DNA from: Xestospongia bergquistia | Lineage: Eukaryota > Porifera > Demospongiae > Haplosclerida > Petrosiidae | NCBI GenBank assembly: GCA_963965975.1 | Contig: OZ014417.1 | Span: forward strand, 2,833,821 to 2,897,820 | Reading direction: 5' to 3' | Length of the DNA stretch: 64,000 nt | Shown here: positions 31,450 to 44,432 of the stretch, one piece after another | How the letters are laid out: each line of letters opens with the position of its first letter | How positions within the stretch are numbered: position 1 is the stretch's first letter | Program-made: the position numbers and the translations under genes | Notes under the pieces: generated by a model | Told to the model about the DNA's origin: nothing | The model's input: only the letters and a program-made list of their open reading frames with translations | The model's database searches: none

Positions 31450-32616
31450 ATGGCTACACATCTTCATTTGGCACAAAAGTGTTTATATGGATTAATAGTA
31501 GTGTTGACAATATTATTAACATTTATCTATGTTGGTTCCAACAATAACAGAACAATTCTACTTTCACAATTAATGTTCCCTGCAGCTAGTAATGTTTCTA
31601 TCCAAGCAGTCACATTATTCAATGGTCCAAAAATAATTTTGTTTTGGACAGATTGTTCTGGGCACAATTTCATAAAGAGACATAAAATGGCTAGTGGTGA
31701 TGTAGAATGTGGTAAACAAAAACACAAATGTTTTGTAACAACTGATAGAAAGTATTTCTTCAACAGTAGTGCTGTCATATTTCATAGTCAAGCTCATAAT
31801 CTAATGACTAATCATAGTTTTCTCCTTTCATTGAAGCGACCACCTCAACAACGATGGATTTACTATAATAGGGAGTCACCCCCAAGATCTCCAGGACCAT
31901 CTACAATGAAACAGTGGAATTTCTTATTTAATTGGACAATGACTTACAAACTGGATTCAGACATTATATATACCAATGGTGCTGAAATAATACCAAATAA
32001 GAAATATTTAGGTGGTTTTGATCCAAAAAGGAACTATCTTGAAGGTAAAAAGAAAACAGCAATTGCTTTAATTAGTAATTGTCAACAAGATCGTTTGAGT
32101 GTAGTAAGAAAATTGAAAAAGTACATTGATGTAGATATCCGTGGGGGTTGTGGTAAACCTTGTGTTCCACGTAAATCATGTTACTCATTGATTTCAAATT
32201 ACAAGTTTTACTTGGCTTTTGAAAACAATATTTGCAGAGACTACTTAACAGAAAAAACAAAAGTAAATGCATTTGAACATGAAACTGTCCCAGTTATTAT
32301 ATCTGGAGCAAATTTATCTAATCCTGCTTTAGTTCCTCCTAATTCTTATATCAATGCTCTTGATTTCAAGAGAGTCAAAGATCTTGCTGATCATTTGAAA
32401 CATATTGGAAGTCAACCTAAACTTTATAATGAATTCTTTAAATGGAGAGATCATTGGGACTTATATTTTTTAGGGAGATACCCGAAGGACTTCCCATGTC
32501 ATGTGTGTGAAAAATTATATAAACCAAATCTGCAAGAAATAAAGATTTATAAAGATATTGCTGATTGGCATAGTGTTAAGCGAAATTGCCAGAAATATCC
32601 TGTTTTCAAAGACTGA
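31450..32616 (+). CDS. Alpha-1,3-fucosyltransferase (GT10), FUT copy 7
   Basis: 388 aa, intact. Anchor at 12-28, NWTMTY at 161-166, FEN at 257-259, TEK at 267-269, CHVC near the end. It is a mosaic: the N-terminal part and KKKTAIAL, RLSVVRKLKK are of the copy 2/6 type. SPPRSPGPSTMK (143-154), IIYTNGAE, RGGCGKPCVPRKSCYS and YKFYLAFEN lean to the copy 8/9 type. Predicted to be a Golgi fucosyltransferase. It is the last member of the first array; the next 11.8 kb has only FUT remnants. Confidence 0.95.
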   Translation: MATHLHLAQKCLYGLIVVLTILLTFIYVGSNNNRTILLSQLMFPAASNVSIQAVTLFNGPKIILFWTDCSGHNFIKRHKMASGDVECGKQKHKCFVTTDRKYFFNSSAVIFHSQAHNLMTNHSFLLSLKRPPQQRWIYYNRESPPRSPGPSTMKQWNFLFNWTMTYKLDSDIIYTNGAEIIPNKKYLGGFDPKRNYLEGKKKTAIALISNCQQDRLSVVRKLKKYIDVDIRGGCGKPCVPRKSCYSLISNYKFYLAFENNICRDYLTEKTKVNAFEHETVPVIISGANLSNPALVPPNSYINALDFKRVKDLADHLKHIGSQPKLYNEFFKWRDHWDLYFLGRYPKDFPCHVCEKLYKPNLQEIKIYKDIADWHSVKRNCQKYPVFKD

Positions 32617-35299
32617 TCAACATGTTTGTAGTTATTGTTTAAAACTGACATTTAGGACTTCCAAAAGGTTTGTAATCTTAATGTTTCAAGATTTTAAAAA
32701 CTGCTGTCTAATTAATAATACATCAATTAAATTCTTAACAATTAATAATGCTGACTCCCTTCTTTTAACACACGATTATACACTTCATTTCATTAATTAA
32801 ATCTTGTTTATAACATGGCTAATTGACATTCTCATCATAATATTATATTTGTTATACCGACAATATGTACCATTTGTCTTTCAAGACCCAATTGCATGAA
32901 CATTGCCAGTTTTTTTCACATGTTACTTGGTAGTTATGTGTATCGTGCAAAAAATTGTGAGCACAAAACATATACAGTTATTATAGTGCCAATGAAGATA
33001 TTTTGATATCAATTTACCAACTATTGATTCATATTGACATTTCTCCATCTAAATTCAGTGAAGGCATTTTTTTTAAAAGCTGATGTTTAGATAAAAGTTT
33101 CTAGCAAATGACATTAGTACTTGCATGAAAACAATAAATTATTATATCAATTAATATTTAACAACTTACAAGGACCAGGTGTTATTTCCTTTTCAAAACA
33201 ATTAACTTAAGGTGAATTTTTAAACAATCACACTGAAGTTATTGATGATGATATTAGAGACTTTTTGGAATGTTTTGAAGACATTTAACTTGATGTGCAA
33301 TTTCCTTAAATGAATTATGCATCCCCTCCAATCTCATGCACCAGAATCTCACTGGAGGACCCCTACAAACTAAAGACCTAAGTCAACTAAACATGTATTA
33401 ATATTAGATAATTACTTAGCATTCCACTTTTGGCAACGAATGATGACAAAAGATAGTCTACAATAGTACAAAGAAGATAATTTTGCCATTGTGAACATGT
33501 TTCAGGAACTTTACCTCCAATTAGAAGAGGCAACAATCTTATAAAGGACTTCAAGCATCTGTGCAGCTACTTATACAAAATCAAGATTATATAAATGCAT
33601 GTACCTTTACAGCAACATCCTAATTAATGTTCAAATATATGTAGTTATTAAAAGTAAGACCTTTTTGTTTGATAGAATAGTCTGAACTGCTTAGAGTAGT
33701 TTGTAAAATAACTGTTGTCTTGTCAGTGGCATCACTACCCAAAAAAGTAAATCTCTATATTCTCTACCTAGCATATAGTAAAATATTCTTATGAATAATA
33801 AAATTAACATCTGACAAACTAACATGAATATAATTTATGAATTTTGGTCTTTTTACCAAGGGGGTTGAATACCTCAACTTCATTATAGTAAACCATTATC
33901 TGAAGACGTTTTGGATCACAAAAAATAAAGGATGCTTTCTAAATTGATTACCATCACAGAGGTCACTTAAATAACAATTAGTATTTGGTGACCTCTGCAT
34001 GCATACTGTACATTAATTGAATATAGTAGATATCACAAATACAAATTGCTTGCAAAACTTCCATGATAACAGGATCATTCAGTATTTTTTAATGACTTCT
34101 GCAAAGGAATAATGTATATATATTTACTAATCTTTTTCAGGTGAGGTTCTGCATTTCTAGTTAAGGTCAAAGTGTCTCTCAACTTAACCTCCAATGGCTC
34201 CTTCATGTAAAGAATACAAATTATGACAAAAATAAAACAACAGTCTCACTAACATTCCAAGACATTCACAATAATATTTGTCTTGCAAGTACTTTGAATT
34301 CAATCCTTGAAAAAGATCCATCTTGGAGTACTTGTGAAAACATCAGTGAAGAATAAGTAACATATGCCTTATTTCAAATTCTGAACAGTTAACTATTGCC
34401 CTGACAAAGGTGGTTAAGTTTTCAGTAATGACATCTAATGCCTTTTGTAAAACATTATGCCCTAGTTTTCAAAAGAAGCAATGCTGTTGTGTATTTAGAC
34501 AGAATGGTAGGAACTTCTTCATGAATACAGTCAGAAACATGTCATATCATCCTGTATAAACATTAGTTCATATTCCCTCCATGATGGATTTTAAGACATG
34601 GTATTCAATTCAAACAGTACAAGTTCAAGTTGATGTTTATGATGCAGGTGCTTATTAAAGGAATAAAATCAGTATAGGATCTGCAGCAGGAGGGTTATTC
34701 CATAGAATATATGAAAGTTAAAGTCATGAGATCTATTTAATGATTAGAGTCAACTACATGGCTTTGACTGCAAGTTGTTTTTCTCCTTCAAAATTCCTGA
34801 AAGCAACGTTTCAGGCTTTCAACTATTGGTCCCTACATTGTGGATATATGTACATGAAAAATACAGTTACTAAAATGACACCTGAGCTTCTCCTTGTGGA
34901 GACCGAAGAAAATGATATTTTGAAACAACTGCTCAACATCCAACATTCTCATAGTCACTGGCAGACAAGCACTTTTTATAAGTGAGAACAGCAGTAGCAA
35001 CTTGTTACTCTCTTTACACCTGTAATTTTCCTTTCCTGCAAAGCAAGTTCAATATCTCTCAAAAAATGTTTTGGAATCGGAGAAGGATCAGATGGAGTCA
35101 TCAAGATGTGAACAAAGTGATCAAGCATCAAAATTAATTAACCTCAACTGTTCTTCAAGCATTTTAAGGTATACTTATATATTGAACTTGTTTTATATGA
35201 AAAAACAAAACTGTGATAGTGTAAAGCTACAAAAGTCTCACTTCATAGCTTATGTTTCAGATATCTAAACACTTGCCATAAAGGTAGACATCAGCAAAA
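32617..35299. other. FUT 3' flank, then unassigned spacer
   Basis: 32617-33040 is FUT 3' flank; 33470-33770 duplicates 17660-18000. 33800-35280 has scattered short open stretches (for example 34740-34985 and 35071-35268) with no recognisable domain. Faint coding-like phrasing broken by stops near 34250-34950 suggests an old element, but I cannot name it. Confidence 0.4.
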
Positions 35300-35930
35300 A
35301 AAGTATATATTGTTTAATAACTATTAATAAAAGGAAAGATTTTCAGGAGTTCGACTTGAACATTACCTGACAACATGTAAACATGAGATATAATGGAGCT
35401 TGAATGTTTGTTAATAGACATGGGAGCTAGGACTGGTGAAGTTTGTTCAGTGAACAAGTCCGAATTAACTGTTGTTTCAGCAGTCATGTCTACATGGGCA
35501 TTAACAGAGTTCATTTGTGCTTCAGAGTCTGTACTAGTGGCTGTCTCGATATCTACTTCCCTATATATTCTTCTAAAATTGTTGATATGACGACAAATTG
35601 TATTGCACTTGAGTAATTTATGAGGTAAGACTTGTATTCTTTAACATTGTTCCTGGCATCCATTCAACAAAAGCTAGGTCTGAATTCTCATTGAGGTTGT
35701 TGAGTTTTGTCATGAGCTTCCTTCTGCTTCTTTTGTAGAAATGCTACCTTCTTTTGTACATGAGGAAACAAACCATCTAGGTTAGATGAAAATCTTTACC
35801 CCATTAAAAGTTCCGAGGGTGTCACATCAGTAATAGAATGAGATGTAATCCACTAAGTGAATAAAAATTTAGATGTATGGAGCTACCTTGTATACACCAA
35901 AGTCCTCATTTCACTCTCTGTACTGCTCTG
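35300..35930 (-). mobile_element. Ty3/gypsy relic 2 (integrase C-terminus)
   Basis: This is homologous to 49150-49690. The minus strand at 35590-35780 encodes the integrase tail type (HD, then a short basic strand, then W-x-PG) seen more fully at 49330-49524. Stops interrupt it. Confidence 0.7.
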
Positions 35931-36009
35931 TACTTGTATACTATTTAAGTGTTTTATCAATGAGTTAGTTCAGTTCTAATGTACAGAAATATTTAATATT
36001 CAGTTTTAT

Positions 36010-37560
36010 GCTTATGCCACCTATTACTTTAATACTTAATAATGTAGTTGATATTTGTTTGATCATAATTTGCTCCTACAATTTCACAAGAAAAATAGGG
36101 GGGCACATTTTCCACTGATGGTGGTCTATCTTCACTAGCAAATATGTCCTGGGGACATTTCGGAGAGAGATAAGAACTTCATGTGGACACCAGGTTATGG
36201 TAAAGCAATTATTATGTTCCTGTACTGTTCAGATTAGTTGCCTCACTAAAGCTCTCAATTACAATTCTGTACTTGCTTAAATTGATTTCAAGCATACAGC
36301 AATCTAACAGGGCCCTTTAATTTCTTTCTCTTTTAGGTGGTTTGTAGGTGGTATTCAGTGGAATTATCAAAGTGAGGAATAGTGCCTACTATGCATATGT
36401 AGCTGTCTGTGGTTACAATAATGATATGTTAAAAAACTATAATGGTGTAGCAGGTCTAGGTGACTTTGCTTGGAGGTGTCTATGCTCTTCCTATACTACA
36501 GCCTCTGGTAATCATTTCTCAGTACTAACTGCTGTTGGGCATTTTTGCCTTATTTGTTTCTCGATCTCTAGTTCACTAATAGCCAGGATTATGATTAATA
36601 TGCATTGATATTAACCTATAAGAATGATTATTTCAAGAAAAGTTGATTAGGAATGGCTGTTACTGCTTTGATATGTAAACTCAACCTAGTATGTCCTAAT
36701 ATGTCATCATAAATATGATTTGCTGATGAAGCTACCAGAGCAAGTACATGCTCAAACTAGAAATTCAAAACATGTGGGACACGGTAACAGAAATTAGTTG
36801 AATATCTGGTTACTATTGAAATGGTGCTATTTATTAATTGTGAAAAAAGATCACAAGCATAACAAGACCTATCTGATTCCAATATCCAAATTGCTATTGA
36901 TGGTAAATGAAACCTTGGATGCACTATTTGCTCAAGATAATTTGCTTTAAGAATACATAACCACCAAGGTCAAAACTTGGATTGTAAAATAGAATTGCTG
37001 ACAGAAATTGGTATTCCGCAACCATATGCTGTTTATGCTGCATTTAATTTATCCACTATATATGTTTCTAAACACTGGACATGGTTATATACATCTCTTC
37101 CTCATACAAGAAGAATGATAATACAAAAAAGGGAGTGTGGCCAAAAGGTCAGGGAAGTAGTAAATGGTATGTTTACACCAATTGTTCTTTAGACAACAGT
37201 AGAAATATTGGAAGAGGTGATATATTTTACAGACTGATTTACTTGCCATGAAATGACAGCAATCCTAGTCAATGGTCACAGGGTTCGCTTTAATCTCACC
37301 TCTGTTTTGCAATCGTTTGCTCAACTATTATGTGTATACGAGGAGACTGATTATCTTTGTTGTTGTGCCATTAATTGAAGAAATATTAGATACTCACCTC
37401 AGTTGAGGATCAGACAACTTTAAGAAATGAAAAGAACAACACCGTCTCTGCACACTGGCTGGATTAGATCTTACAGATAATTTTGAACTTGCTCCAATTC
37501 CAAAAATGAACCAGTATGCCCAGATTAGGAATTTGGAATGCAAATATACTAGTTAATTAG
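36010..37560 (+). mobile_element. Reverse-transcriptase relic 1 (EGTTQGDPL type)
   Basis: 36010-36870 duplicates 62870-63870. In pieces on the plus strand I read GLGDFAWRCLCSSYTTASGN (36450-36510), a decayed finger/palm region, then from 36905 DGK-NLGC. An open stretch follows (36977-37192) with LLTEIGIPQPYAVYAAF and KHWTWLYTSLP. These match the connection region of a reverse transcriptase common in marine invertebrate genomes, which is recognised by SPLA/QPHAAYAAF-type phrasing. The sister copies keep EGTTQGNPLGMA. The clade is not assigned. Many stops; dead. Confidence 0.6.
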
Positions 37561-37796
37561 GTCCTAGTTAATTAAACATCAAGAATGCAATATAACTCTT
37601 TGCTTGGCGAAATATTTCAATTAAGAGGATTCATGGAGATTTTTGAGATTAAGGAGAAGCGTACTAGATTTCACCCTCTTGTCATAAATCTCGATTTCTT
37701 CTATTTGTCATTATAACAGGAACTCTTTGTGTAGACTCTCACATGTGCAGATATTCAGTCCAATTATCAAAGTGAGGAATTAGATCTCGAATAGTG

Positions 37797-37838
<42 letters not shown>

Positions 37839-39048
37839 ATATACACTGTACTTTATTTTTAAAAAGGTTGCCTTCAATGGATGTGTACTTTTTATTAGAT
37901 CACTGCTAATAGTGATATTTCACATTGGCTTATAAATTTGTTACCTAAGTTTCATGCATGATTATGACTCTGTATATGATACTGTACATTATTAGGCTAT
38001 TGAGTAAATTTGCTGAGGTTTGCAAAACATGGATTTACTAGAGATGTTTATACATGTCGAGTCACACTAAGACTAACTATATACAAGTATTTACTAAAAA
38101 ACATTATCAGATGTAATACTTATACACTTAAATTGCTGGCAGTATATAGTTTTATATAGAAATGAATATAATATCTACATTATGGATGCTTAATTATAAT
38201 GTTATAAACAATAAATAATTAGTAATACAGTAATTCAACTGAAAATATTTGTGTCATTCAAACAAAAGCCTTGGTTACCATAGTTTCATCAATATAATGT
38301 AAGCTCAATATTGGTACCACAAACCCAAACTGGTCTAACTTAATAATTTATATCAAATTAAGTAATGTTATTAGTCTGTTGGTCAATAATTGAAGCCATG
38401 AGCAAGAGATGGATACTGTTTTGTCTGAACTAAACCGTATATATATCACTGTAAAAATTTATTTAAACAATACACTTTTATATATTGTATGTGTAGCAGC
38501 ACAGCAGCTCGCAAACTCATGTTACTAATTATTATTCATTACTAATTTTTGGTATCACCTGATATAAGAATAAGAAATAAATTGTCAGTCTGTTAACTGA
38601 AATGAAACGTGCTTTTGTTGGTCAATTTGTATAACTTCAGGTTGTGTAGTAGCATTAGTAGTTAGTTGTAATATTTATTAGATTAGAACATAACTAATTG
38701 CATATGTATGTAACTAATCATTTGATAGTAGGCATCATATGGATTGTAACTATAATTCTGTATGTGGTAATATAATAACAGATACTAAAATAACATTTGC
38801 TATAATATGATTGCACAGTTTAGTACTATTTGGCACTCAATAATACGTATAAAGTCAACCAAATCCACAAGTAACCTTTGTAGTTTATTTTTTATCGTCC
38901 GATAATTGAAGGCATGAGCAAGAGATGGATACTGTTTTATTTGAATTAACTGCATATTCATACACAGAGGGGTAGGAATGAAGTTTAAAAGTTGGTGGAG
39001 CTGACCTTATATTTAGTTGCGTTATTTTATTAAACATCAAAAATGACC
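37561..39048. other. Orphan 5' module and inverted MITE piece, no gene
   Basis: GATATTCAGTCCAATTATCA plus AA (37751-37772) runs into GTGAGG, the orphan form of the FUT 5' exon block. The next 450 bases follow 21912-22500. 38240-38420 is an inverted piece of the MITE family (compare 22740-22870 on the other strand). The remainder is AT-rich with no gene. Confidence 0.5.
37799..37836. repeat. (TA)n microsatellite in orphan 5' module
   Basis: A clean TA run at the same site as 21995-22032 and the CTAT run at 52888. Confidence 0.9.
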
Positions 39049-39765
39049 CAAAAAATTTTCAAAGACTGATCAAGACTTTTATAACTATTGCTTTAAACTG
39101 AGATGTAGGGCTTCTAAAAGTTTGTAATCTTAATGTTTCAAGGTTATAAAATGTACTATCTAATTAGTAATACATCAATTAAGTTCTTAACAATTAACAC
39201 TGCATGCCTCCTTCTTGTCAAAAATGATTACACATTGCATTTTAACAATTAAAGTTTATTTATAATATAGCTAATCAAAACTCTCATCATATTTAATATA
39301 TGACACTGACAGTATGTACCTATTGTTTTTTCAAGACCCAATTGAAGTAGAGCAAATTATGCATTATCAGACAGATCGCTTTCAGACACTCACATCAGTT
39401 AAGTATCGACTGAATTGAACAGTTGATAATTTTGTTCACAGTTGCCACAGCCACTATTGTAAACCTTTTGGGCACAGGGGTAAAGGGATAAACTTGATCC
39501 TAAACCGTTCGAATATATACTGTGAGCTATTTTCCTTTCCTTTAGTTTTAGCATTGAAAGTATGCATATACCAGTCTAGTTTAAATTCTTACCATCTAAT
39601 TTTGAAATCTTTTTTCATTAACAGAAACAATAGCTATTTAAACGGTATACTTTAATATAAACTCCACTTTTCTCATCACAGGTCTGTTGTTTATTCCCTT
39701 TTCTTAATATAGTTTTCTTACTACAAGTCTTCTCTTTTCCAATTTCACTAACATTAGCTGTAATA
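39049..39765 (+). pseudogene. 3' end and flank of a lost FUT gene
   Basis: It starts with the last codons of a fucosyltransferase (TTTTCAAAGACTGATCAA, as in PVFKD-stop) and then follows the 3' flank of copies 8 and 9 (45580-46325) for some 700 bases. The flank continues at 40635 beyond the inserted pogo element. The coding body is gone. Confidence 0.75.
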
Positions 39766-40634
39766 CCTTAGGGATAGGTTTAATAACGGGTACTATTAAT
39801 TGCGAATTTTGCGATTTAGGTCAAAATCGCAATACTTAATACCCGCGAATATATAATATTTCATAAACGTAATTTCGAATTTTCGATTAATTAGAAACAA
39901 CTATGCATGGTCTATGTCAAGGTCAGAGTTCGAGTCCGTATCTTCTCCACAGTCTTCTGGCTCCTTCAATCTTTGTAGTATAGAGTCTGTTGCATCTTCA
40001 AATTTGCCATCCACTCTTTGTACTTCTCGCCAACTAGAGTCTCGTACTTGTCAAGGCACTGTCGATTTTTTCAGTCAAGTCCATTTGTACAGTGTGTATG
40101 TACCAGCTAACATGACGCACTTTTTTCAACCTTTGGACTTAACAGTGAATAGATGTGCGAAGCAAAGAATGAGGAAAGAATTTGTTACATATTATTCGAG
40201 TGCTGTTAAGCAACAGCTTGACTCAGGAAAGCAACTTGAAGATATCGAAGTCGATTTTCGTCTATCGGTGCTTAAACCACTACATGCGAAATGGATTGTT
40301 GAATTGTTCAATTTTTTTACCTCTACCAGGGGCAAGGAAGTAATTGCTAGGGGTTGGAAGAAGTATGAGATTGTAGGACTGATGGAAGCACAATCCTACC
40401 ACCTGAAGACCCATTTCATGAAATAATGACACAATAAGATATTATCCTATTAACTGATTGTAATAATAATTATTGTTGGTTATACAATAATACTATTGTT
40501 GAAGAACATTAACTTTTGGTATAATTAGTGGGTGTAGTTGATTTTTTGCAATTCCGCAATTATTAGTACCAGCAAAATGTTAGGGGTAGCCAAATCGCAA
40601 AATTAAGTACTTGTAATTAAACCTGTCCTTAAGG
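39766..40634 (+). mobile_element. 869-bp pogo-type DNA transposon, truncated
   Basis: The ends are inverted repeats starting CCTTAGGGATAGGTTTAATA on the left and CCTTAAGGACAGGTTTAATT on the right strand, both leading to TTTTGCGATTT. It is flanked by TA duplications (39764-39765, 40635-40636). The paralogous flank at 46329 and 59469 has the uninterrupted empty site, GCTGTAATATATAAA. The TA target and the encoded domain place it in the Tc1/mariner superfamily. Confidence 0.92.
39914..40426 (+). pseudogene. Transposase C-terminal part (DDE, pogo/Tigger-like)
   Basis: 170 codons. From about residue 60 it reads VYVPANMTHFFQPLDLTVN, corresponding to the end of a DDE_1 catalytic domain (the THxxQPLD motif precedes the last acidic residue). 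VLKPLHAKWIVELFNFFTS and a short basic tail follow. The DNA-binding half and the first catalytic aspartates are missing, and the first 50 residues look unrelated. The element cannot encode an active enzyme. It lies inside the terminal inverted repeats at 39766-40634. Confidence 0.75.
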
Positions 40635-40636
40635 TA

Positions 40637-41689
40637 TATAAAAATAATGATAATACATATGGCACTTCCTGCAAAGATTGTAAGAAGTGATGAAATGAAA
40701 TTACTTGTTGCTACAAATCCCCTTTCACAATTAGCATTGTATGAAACAGAATTGTGTATTTGGTATAATTCACAGTTCTTTGTCTTCCTTTTTGCTTGCG
40801 TTATCAAGATACATGAAAAAACGTTCAAACATTATTAATGATGCAAATTCGAAACATAAGTAAATTCAATTTATGATTTGTACCTTGTTCATTTATTTTA
40901 TGTTTTGATGCAGTTGTTCTTTTGTATGTTCAAAGTTATGTTGGTGAGATTTTTAATTCTAATTTTAATGCCTTTAGAGTCAAATCAATTGGAGAGTTTG
41001 TTGTTGTAAATTTGTGGAGCATTCAGGATAACCGACCTGTTACTGTTAAATCCAATTTTGCTTTATCTGACAAAGAATTATATGCACTTTATCATACTAC
41101 TACTAATGTGTTATACTTACTAATTTTTAACCACTATTAATTTTACTATAATAATTATTAATATAAATTATTACTGTAATCCAAAGTTTAGGTTTATATT
41201 AATGATAGTTTGGTTCCAATTAAAGATAAATTGTTACTTCAAACATAATTATAACTGTAGATATAACCTTATGGTATTTCATGTTGTTTTGATTGTATCT
41301 CATGGTTGAAACAAACTGAAACTCTTGCTTGTATTAATCTTTACTGGTAGTTTCAACCATAACAGTTGTTTTAACCTCAGTAGTTAAAATAAATTTTACT
41401 TAGTCAAACTTAATTCATTTAGTTTGTTTACTTTGAACTTGTGTTGCTATTTTGACATAATGTTTTTTGTAGTGTATGCTCAAGAGTTATAAGCTTTGTA
41501 GTATAAGACTCATATAATCAACACTTATTACAAAGGAAGTTATATGACTCTAGTTTACTCCTACCTATAACAAACAATGCTATAAGACAATACTTACATC
41601 ACTCTTATAACATATCAAAAAATAAGATGCCTTATAACATGTAGAAAACATTAGTATAGTATAGTGCATATACTGGCATATACTTAACT
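40637..41689. other. FUT 3' flank resumed, then spacer
   Basis: 40637-40860 continues the flank found at 46330-46530 and 59470-59690. An open stretch at 40922-41140 has no recognised product. The rest is AT-rich spacer. Confidence 0.5.
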
Positions 41690-41830
41690 TTTTCTACAGT
41701 GTCTATAATCTGTTGACTTTTGCTTCGACTTTCTCTTTAAAAACAAATGGCACAAGTCTACACATATGAACTTTTGGTTTGGTGTCATCTGCTAATAACT
41801 GAAGTTTTAACTGAAATAACTGAAATCTTA
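41690..41830 (-). mobile_element. Ty3/gypsy relic 3, short
   Basis: This is homologous to 28264-28370 and 50240-50350 (the stretch just before the reverse-transcriptase start). It abuts the reverse-transcriptase relic at 41831. Confidence 0.65.
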
Positions 41831-42110
41831 TCAACTAGAAGGTACTACAGAAGGCGATCCCTTAGGAGTGGCTGTTATTTCTTTGGTTTGTAAATTCAAC
41901 TCATTATGTCCATATGAGTCACAAAGATGATTTGTAGATGAAATTGCCAGAGCAAGTACATGCTCAAACTTGTTGGGACAAAGTAACAGAGCTTAGTCAA
42001 ATATCTGGTAAGGTTACTATTGAAATGCTGCTATTTAAGTATATTTAATTGTGAAAAAGAATCATAAGCACAATGAACAAAGCCTACAATTAAAAGAAGA
42101 GAGTATGAAT
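41831..42110 (+). mobile_element. Reverse-transcriptase relic 2 (EGTTQGDPL type)
   Basis: Closely matches 52205-52450. The QEGTTQGDPL-type motif is present with one change (EGTTEGDPL), followed by a decayed FAD/VDE active-site region and an ARASTCSN stretch. Stops interrupt it. Confidence 0.65.
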
Positions 42111-42609
42111 ACTCCTTTGAAGTATACCTGAAGGGAGATCATTTTTAAACCAATCCAGTGACGGACATATTAACATTTAGTATATACTAGTTAACTATAA
42201 TATTAGTTAACTAAACGTTAATAAATTACTACATAATTAACTATTATATTACTAACGCGTTTCAATTAAAAGCATCTCTTGAAAATTTCTAGAGACTTCA
42301 AAGATTCCAAGGAGAAGTGTACTAGATGTTACCCTCGTGTCACACACTTCCATTTCTTGTATGTGCACATTATCACAACAATTACTGCATTATGATATTT
42401 ATAAAAACACTGAGATATAAGGTTGTGGTTGTAAGAATTTGCTATGAATATACTTAAAGTAATAATTATTACTACAGGTTGTGAGTTGATGACTGATTGT
42501 GAATATTAAGATGGAATAAAAATGGGGTGCCTGGGGTTCACAGGCATCCTTAAATTTGCTAGTACATGTATGTAACAGGCATCATAGTAGTTCATTCAAC
42601 CTGTATAAA

Positions 42610-42632
42610 CATATATATATATATATATATAT
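42610..42632. repeat. (AT)n microsatellite
   Basis: Clean AT run; the duplicate at about 55732 is much shorter. Confidence 0.85.
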
Positions 42633-43787
42633 TGGTTAAACTAACAAGTATACAAAGAAAATTAGATGATCAAACATTTACTCTGACAGTATTTAGAGCA
42701 GTGTGAAGGTAAATGATAAAGCTAAAAGCTAGGTATGTATAGAAACTATGCTACAAATGCCAAGTATACTTTATTCTGGATGACTAAGAGATCAAAGTTA
42801 AAGTTGTTAATTAATATAATCTTTAATGATAAGGAAACCTTTGGAAAATATATGTATTCCTAATTACTAAAACATGTACATGCTAACTTCTTTAATTGTC
42901 ACATAAAGAAATAGAAATGGGATCTGTCATTGCTGTTGTATGTCTCAAAGCCATTATAAATATATTAGATAGATTGCTAATGATGATGGGTCATTTTAAG
43001 ACACCAATTTGTTACTTGAGTCACTTGTTAGTTTTCCATCCCATGTAATGATGGTTAGGACTGACATCATATAATATACACATTATTCTTTTCTCATATT
43101 GATATTAATTACAGCTGTCAATAGCTAGACTAATGATTTTAAAACTGTTTACTTGATTTAAATTTATTAGCAAACATTATATGGATTCTAAATTTAATTC
43201 TGTGTATGGTAATAATATAACAGATACTATAATAGTATTTGCTATAAATATGATTGCACTAACTATAGACCTTATTTAAAAAGCAATGTGATATACATGG
43301 AATGTGAAAAGAGGTTTTTATAATTTGTAGCTAATAAATATTGATTGATGATAACATTATGACTTGTAAATTAGCTAAAAGAATTAAAAATATATAAAAA
43401 GATAAAGAGCGTTAGACCAGCTGTAATATTAATCTGATAATAGCTAGCTACAAGCTTCCAATGTGTGATATTTAGGATTTTGTAAGGTTTGTTATTGACA
43501 TTGTATGAAGTTTTTTTAGTTTAATAATTTCCCTACTCTCAATGAAAGTGATTTCTTGAAAAATACCTGCTTCAGTATGCAGAATACATTGATGAAAGTG
43601 CCATATTATTTGTTCATAAGACAACAAAATACATACACTTGATTCTATGTATGGTTATAACAGATACTAAATAATCATTGCTGGTCCATACTAGATAATT
43701 TTGATGGTATTTTCTTTTATCTACTTGCATATGATTAGTTTTAATGTATCACAAGTCTATGTACATCACTTTTAGCAGTGATATATT

Positions 43788-43790
<3 letters not shown>

Positions 43791-43827
<37 letters not shown>
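43791..43827. repeat. (AT)n microsatellite
   Basis: Clean AT run about 600 bases before FUT copy 8. The duplicate is at 56896-56934. Confidence 0.9.
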
Positions 43828-43829
<2 letters not shown>

Positions 43830-44432
43830 GTCACATCAATATGAAAATGTTACTTAACATGAAAACAATTTTGAAGAAACGCTTATGTATAAATTGTTGC
43901 TATGCGCCCATCTTGAAAAGGAAGTTATTACTATTAGGTACCATTTTTGTATTTATGGCCACATATATATTATATATATAAATATAAACACACATACATA
44001 AAAACATACATAGTCCAGACAATCGAGCACACGTAGTGACAAACAATTATAAGGCTACCTGGTGTATGTATAACAAGACAAAAATAAGCAAGTCCAGTTC
44101 CTTATAGCAAGCAACATCAGTACGTAATCTTCTAATAATTAAGTTTTTCACAGTTATATTGTCGTTATAATTCATGTTATATATTTTGGCATTTCTAGAA
44201 CTTATATTTAAATTTGAGATGTGTTTAAAAGTTAAGTTAACTTTGTTTGATACTTCATTTAGTAGAAACTGATATATCAAACCATTAATAATCCTAACTT
44301 GTATGGCACAAAGTGTATACTTTTGAAATGCAGATATATGTATTGTGGTGAAACTTGACATATGATAGATCATTTAGTATTGCTATATTTAATTTTTATT
44401 CATTACATGCTTTCTCTATCAATTTTACAGAA

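Noticed and set aside
34740-35590. Four short frames between the FUT arrays
   Set aside because: No domain, no duplicate and no codon signal that I can see. They may belong to an old unrecognised element.
44047-44373. 108-codon minus-strand frame before FUT copy 8, with a counterpart at 57248-57532
   Set aside because: A 4-base indel shifts the frame between the two recent copies, so no coding constraint is visible.
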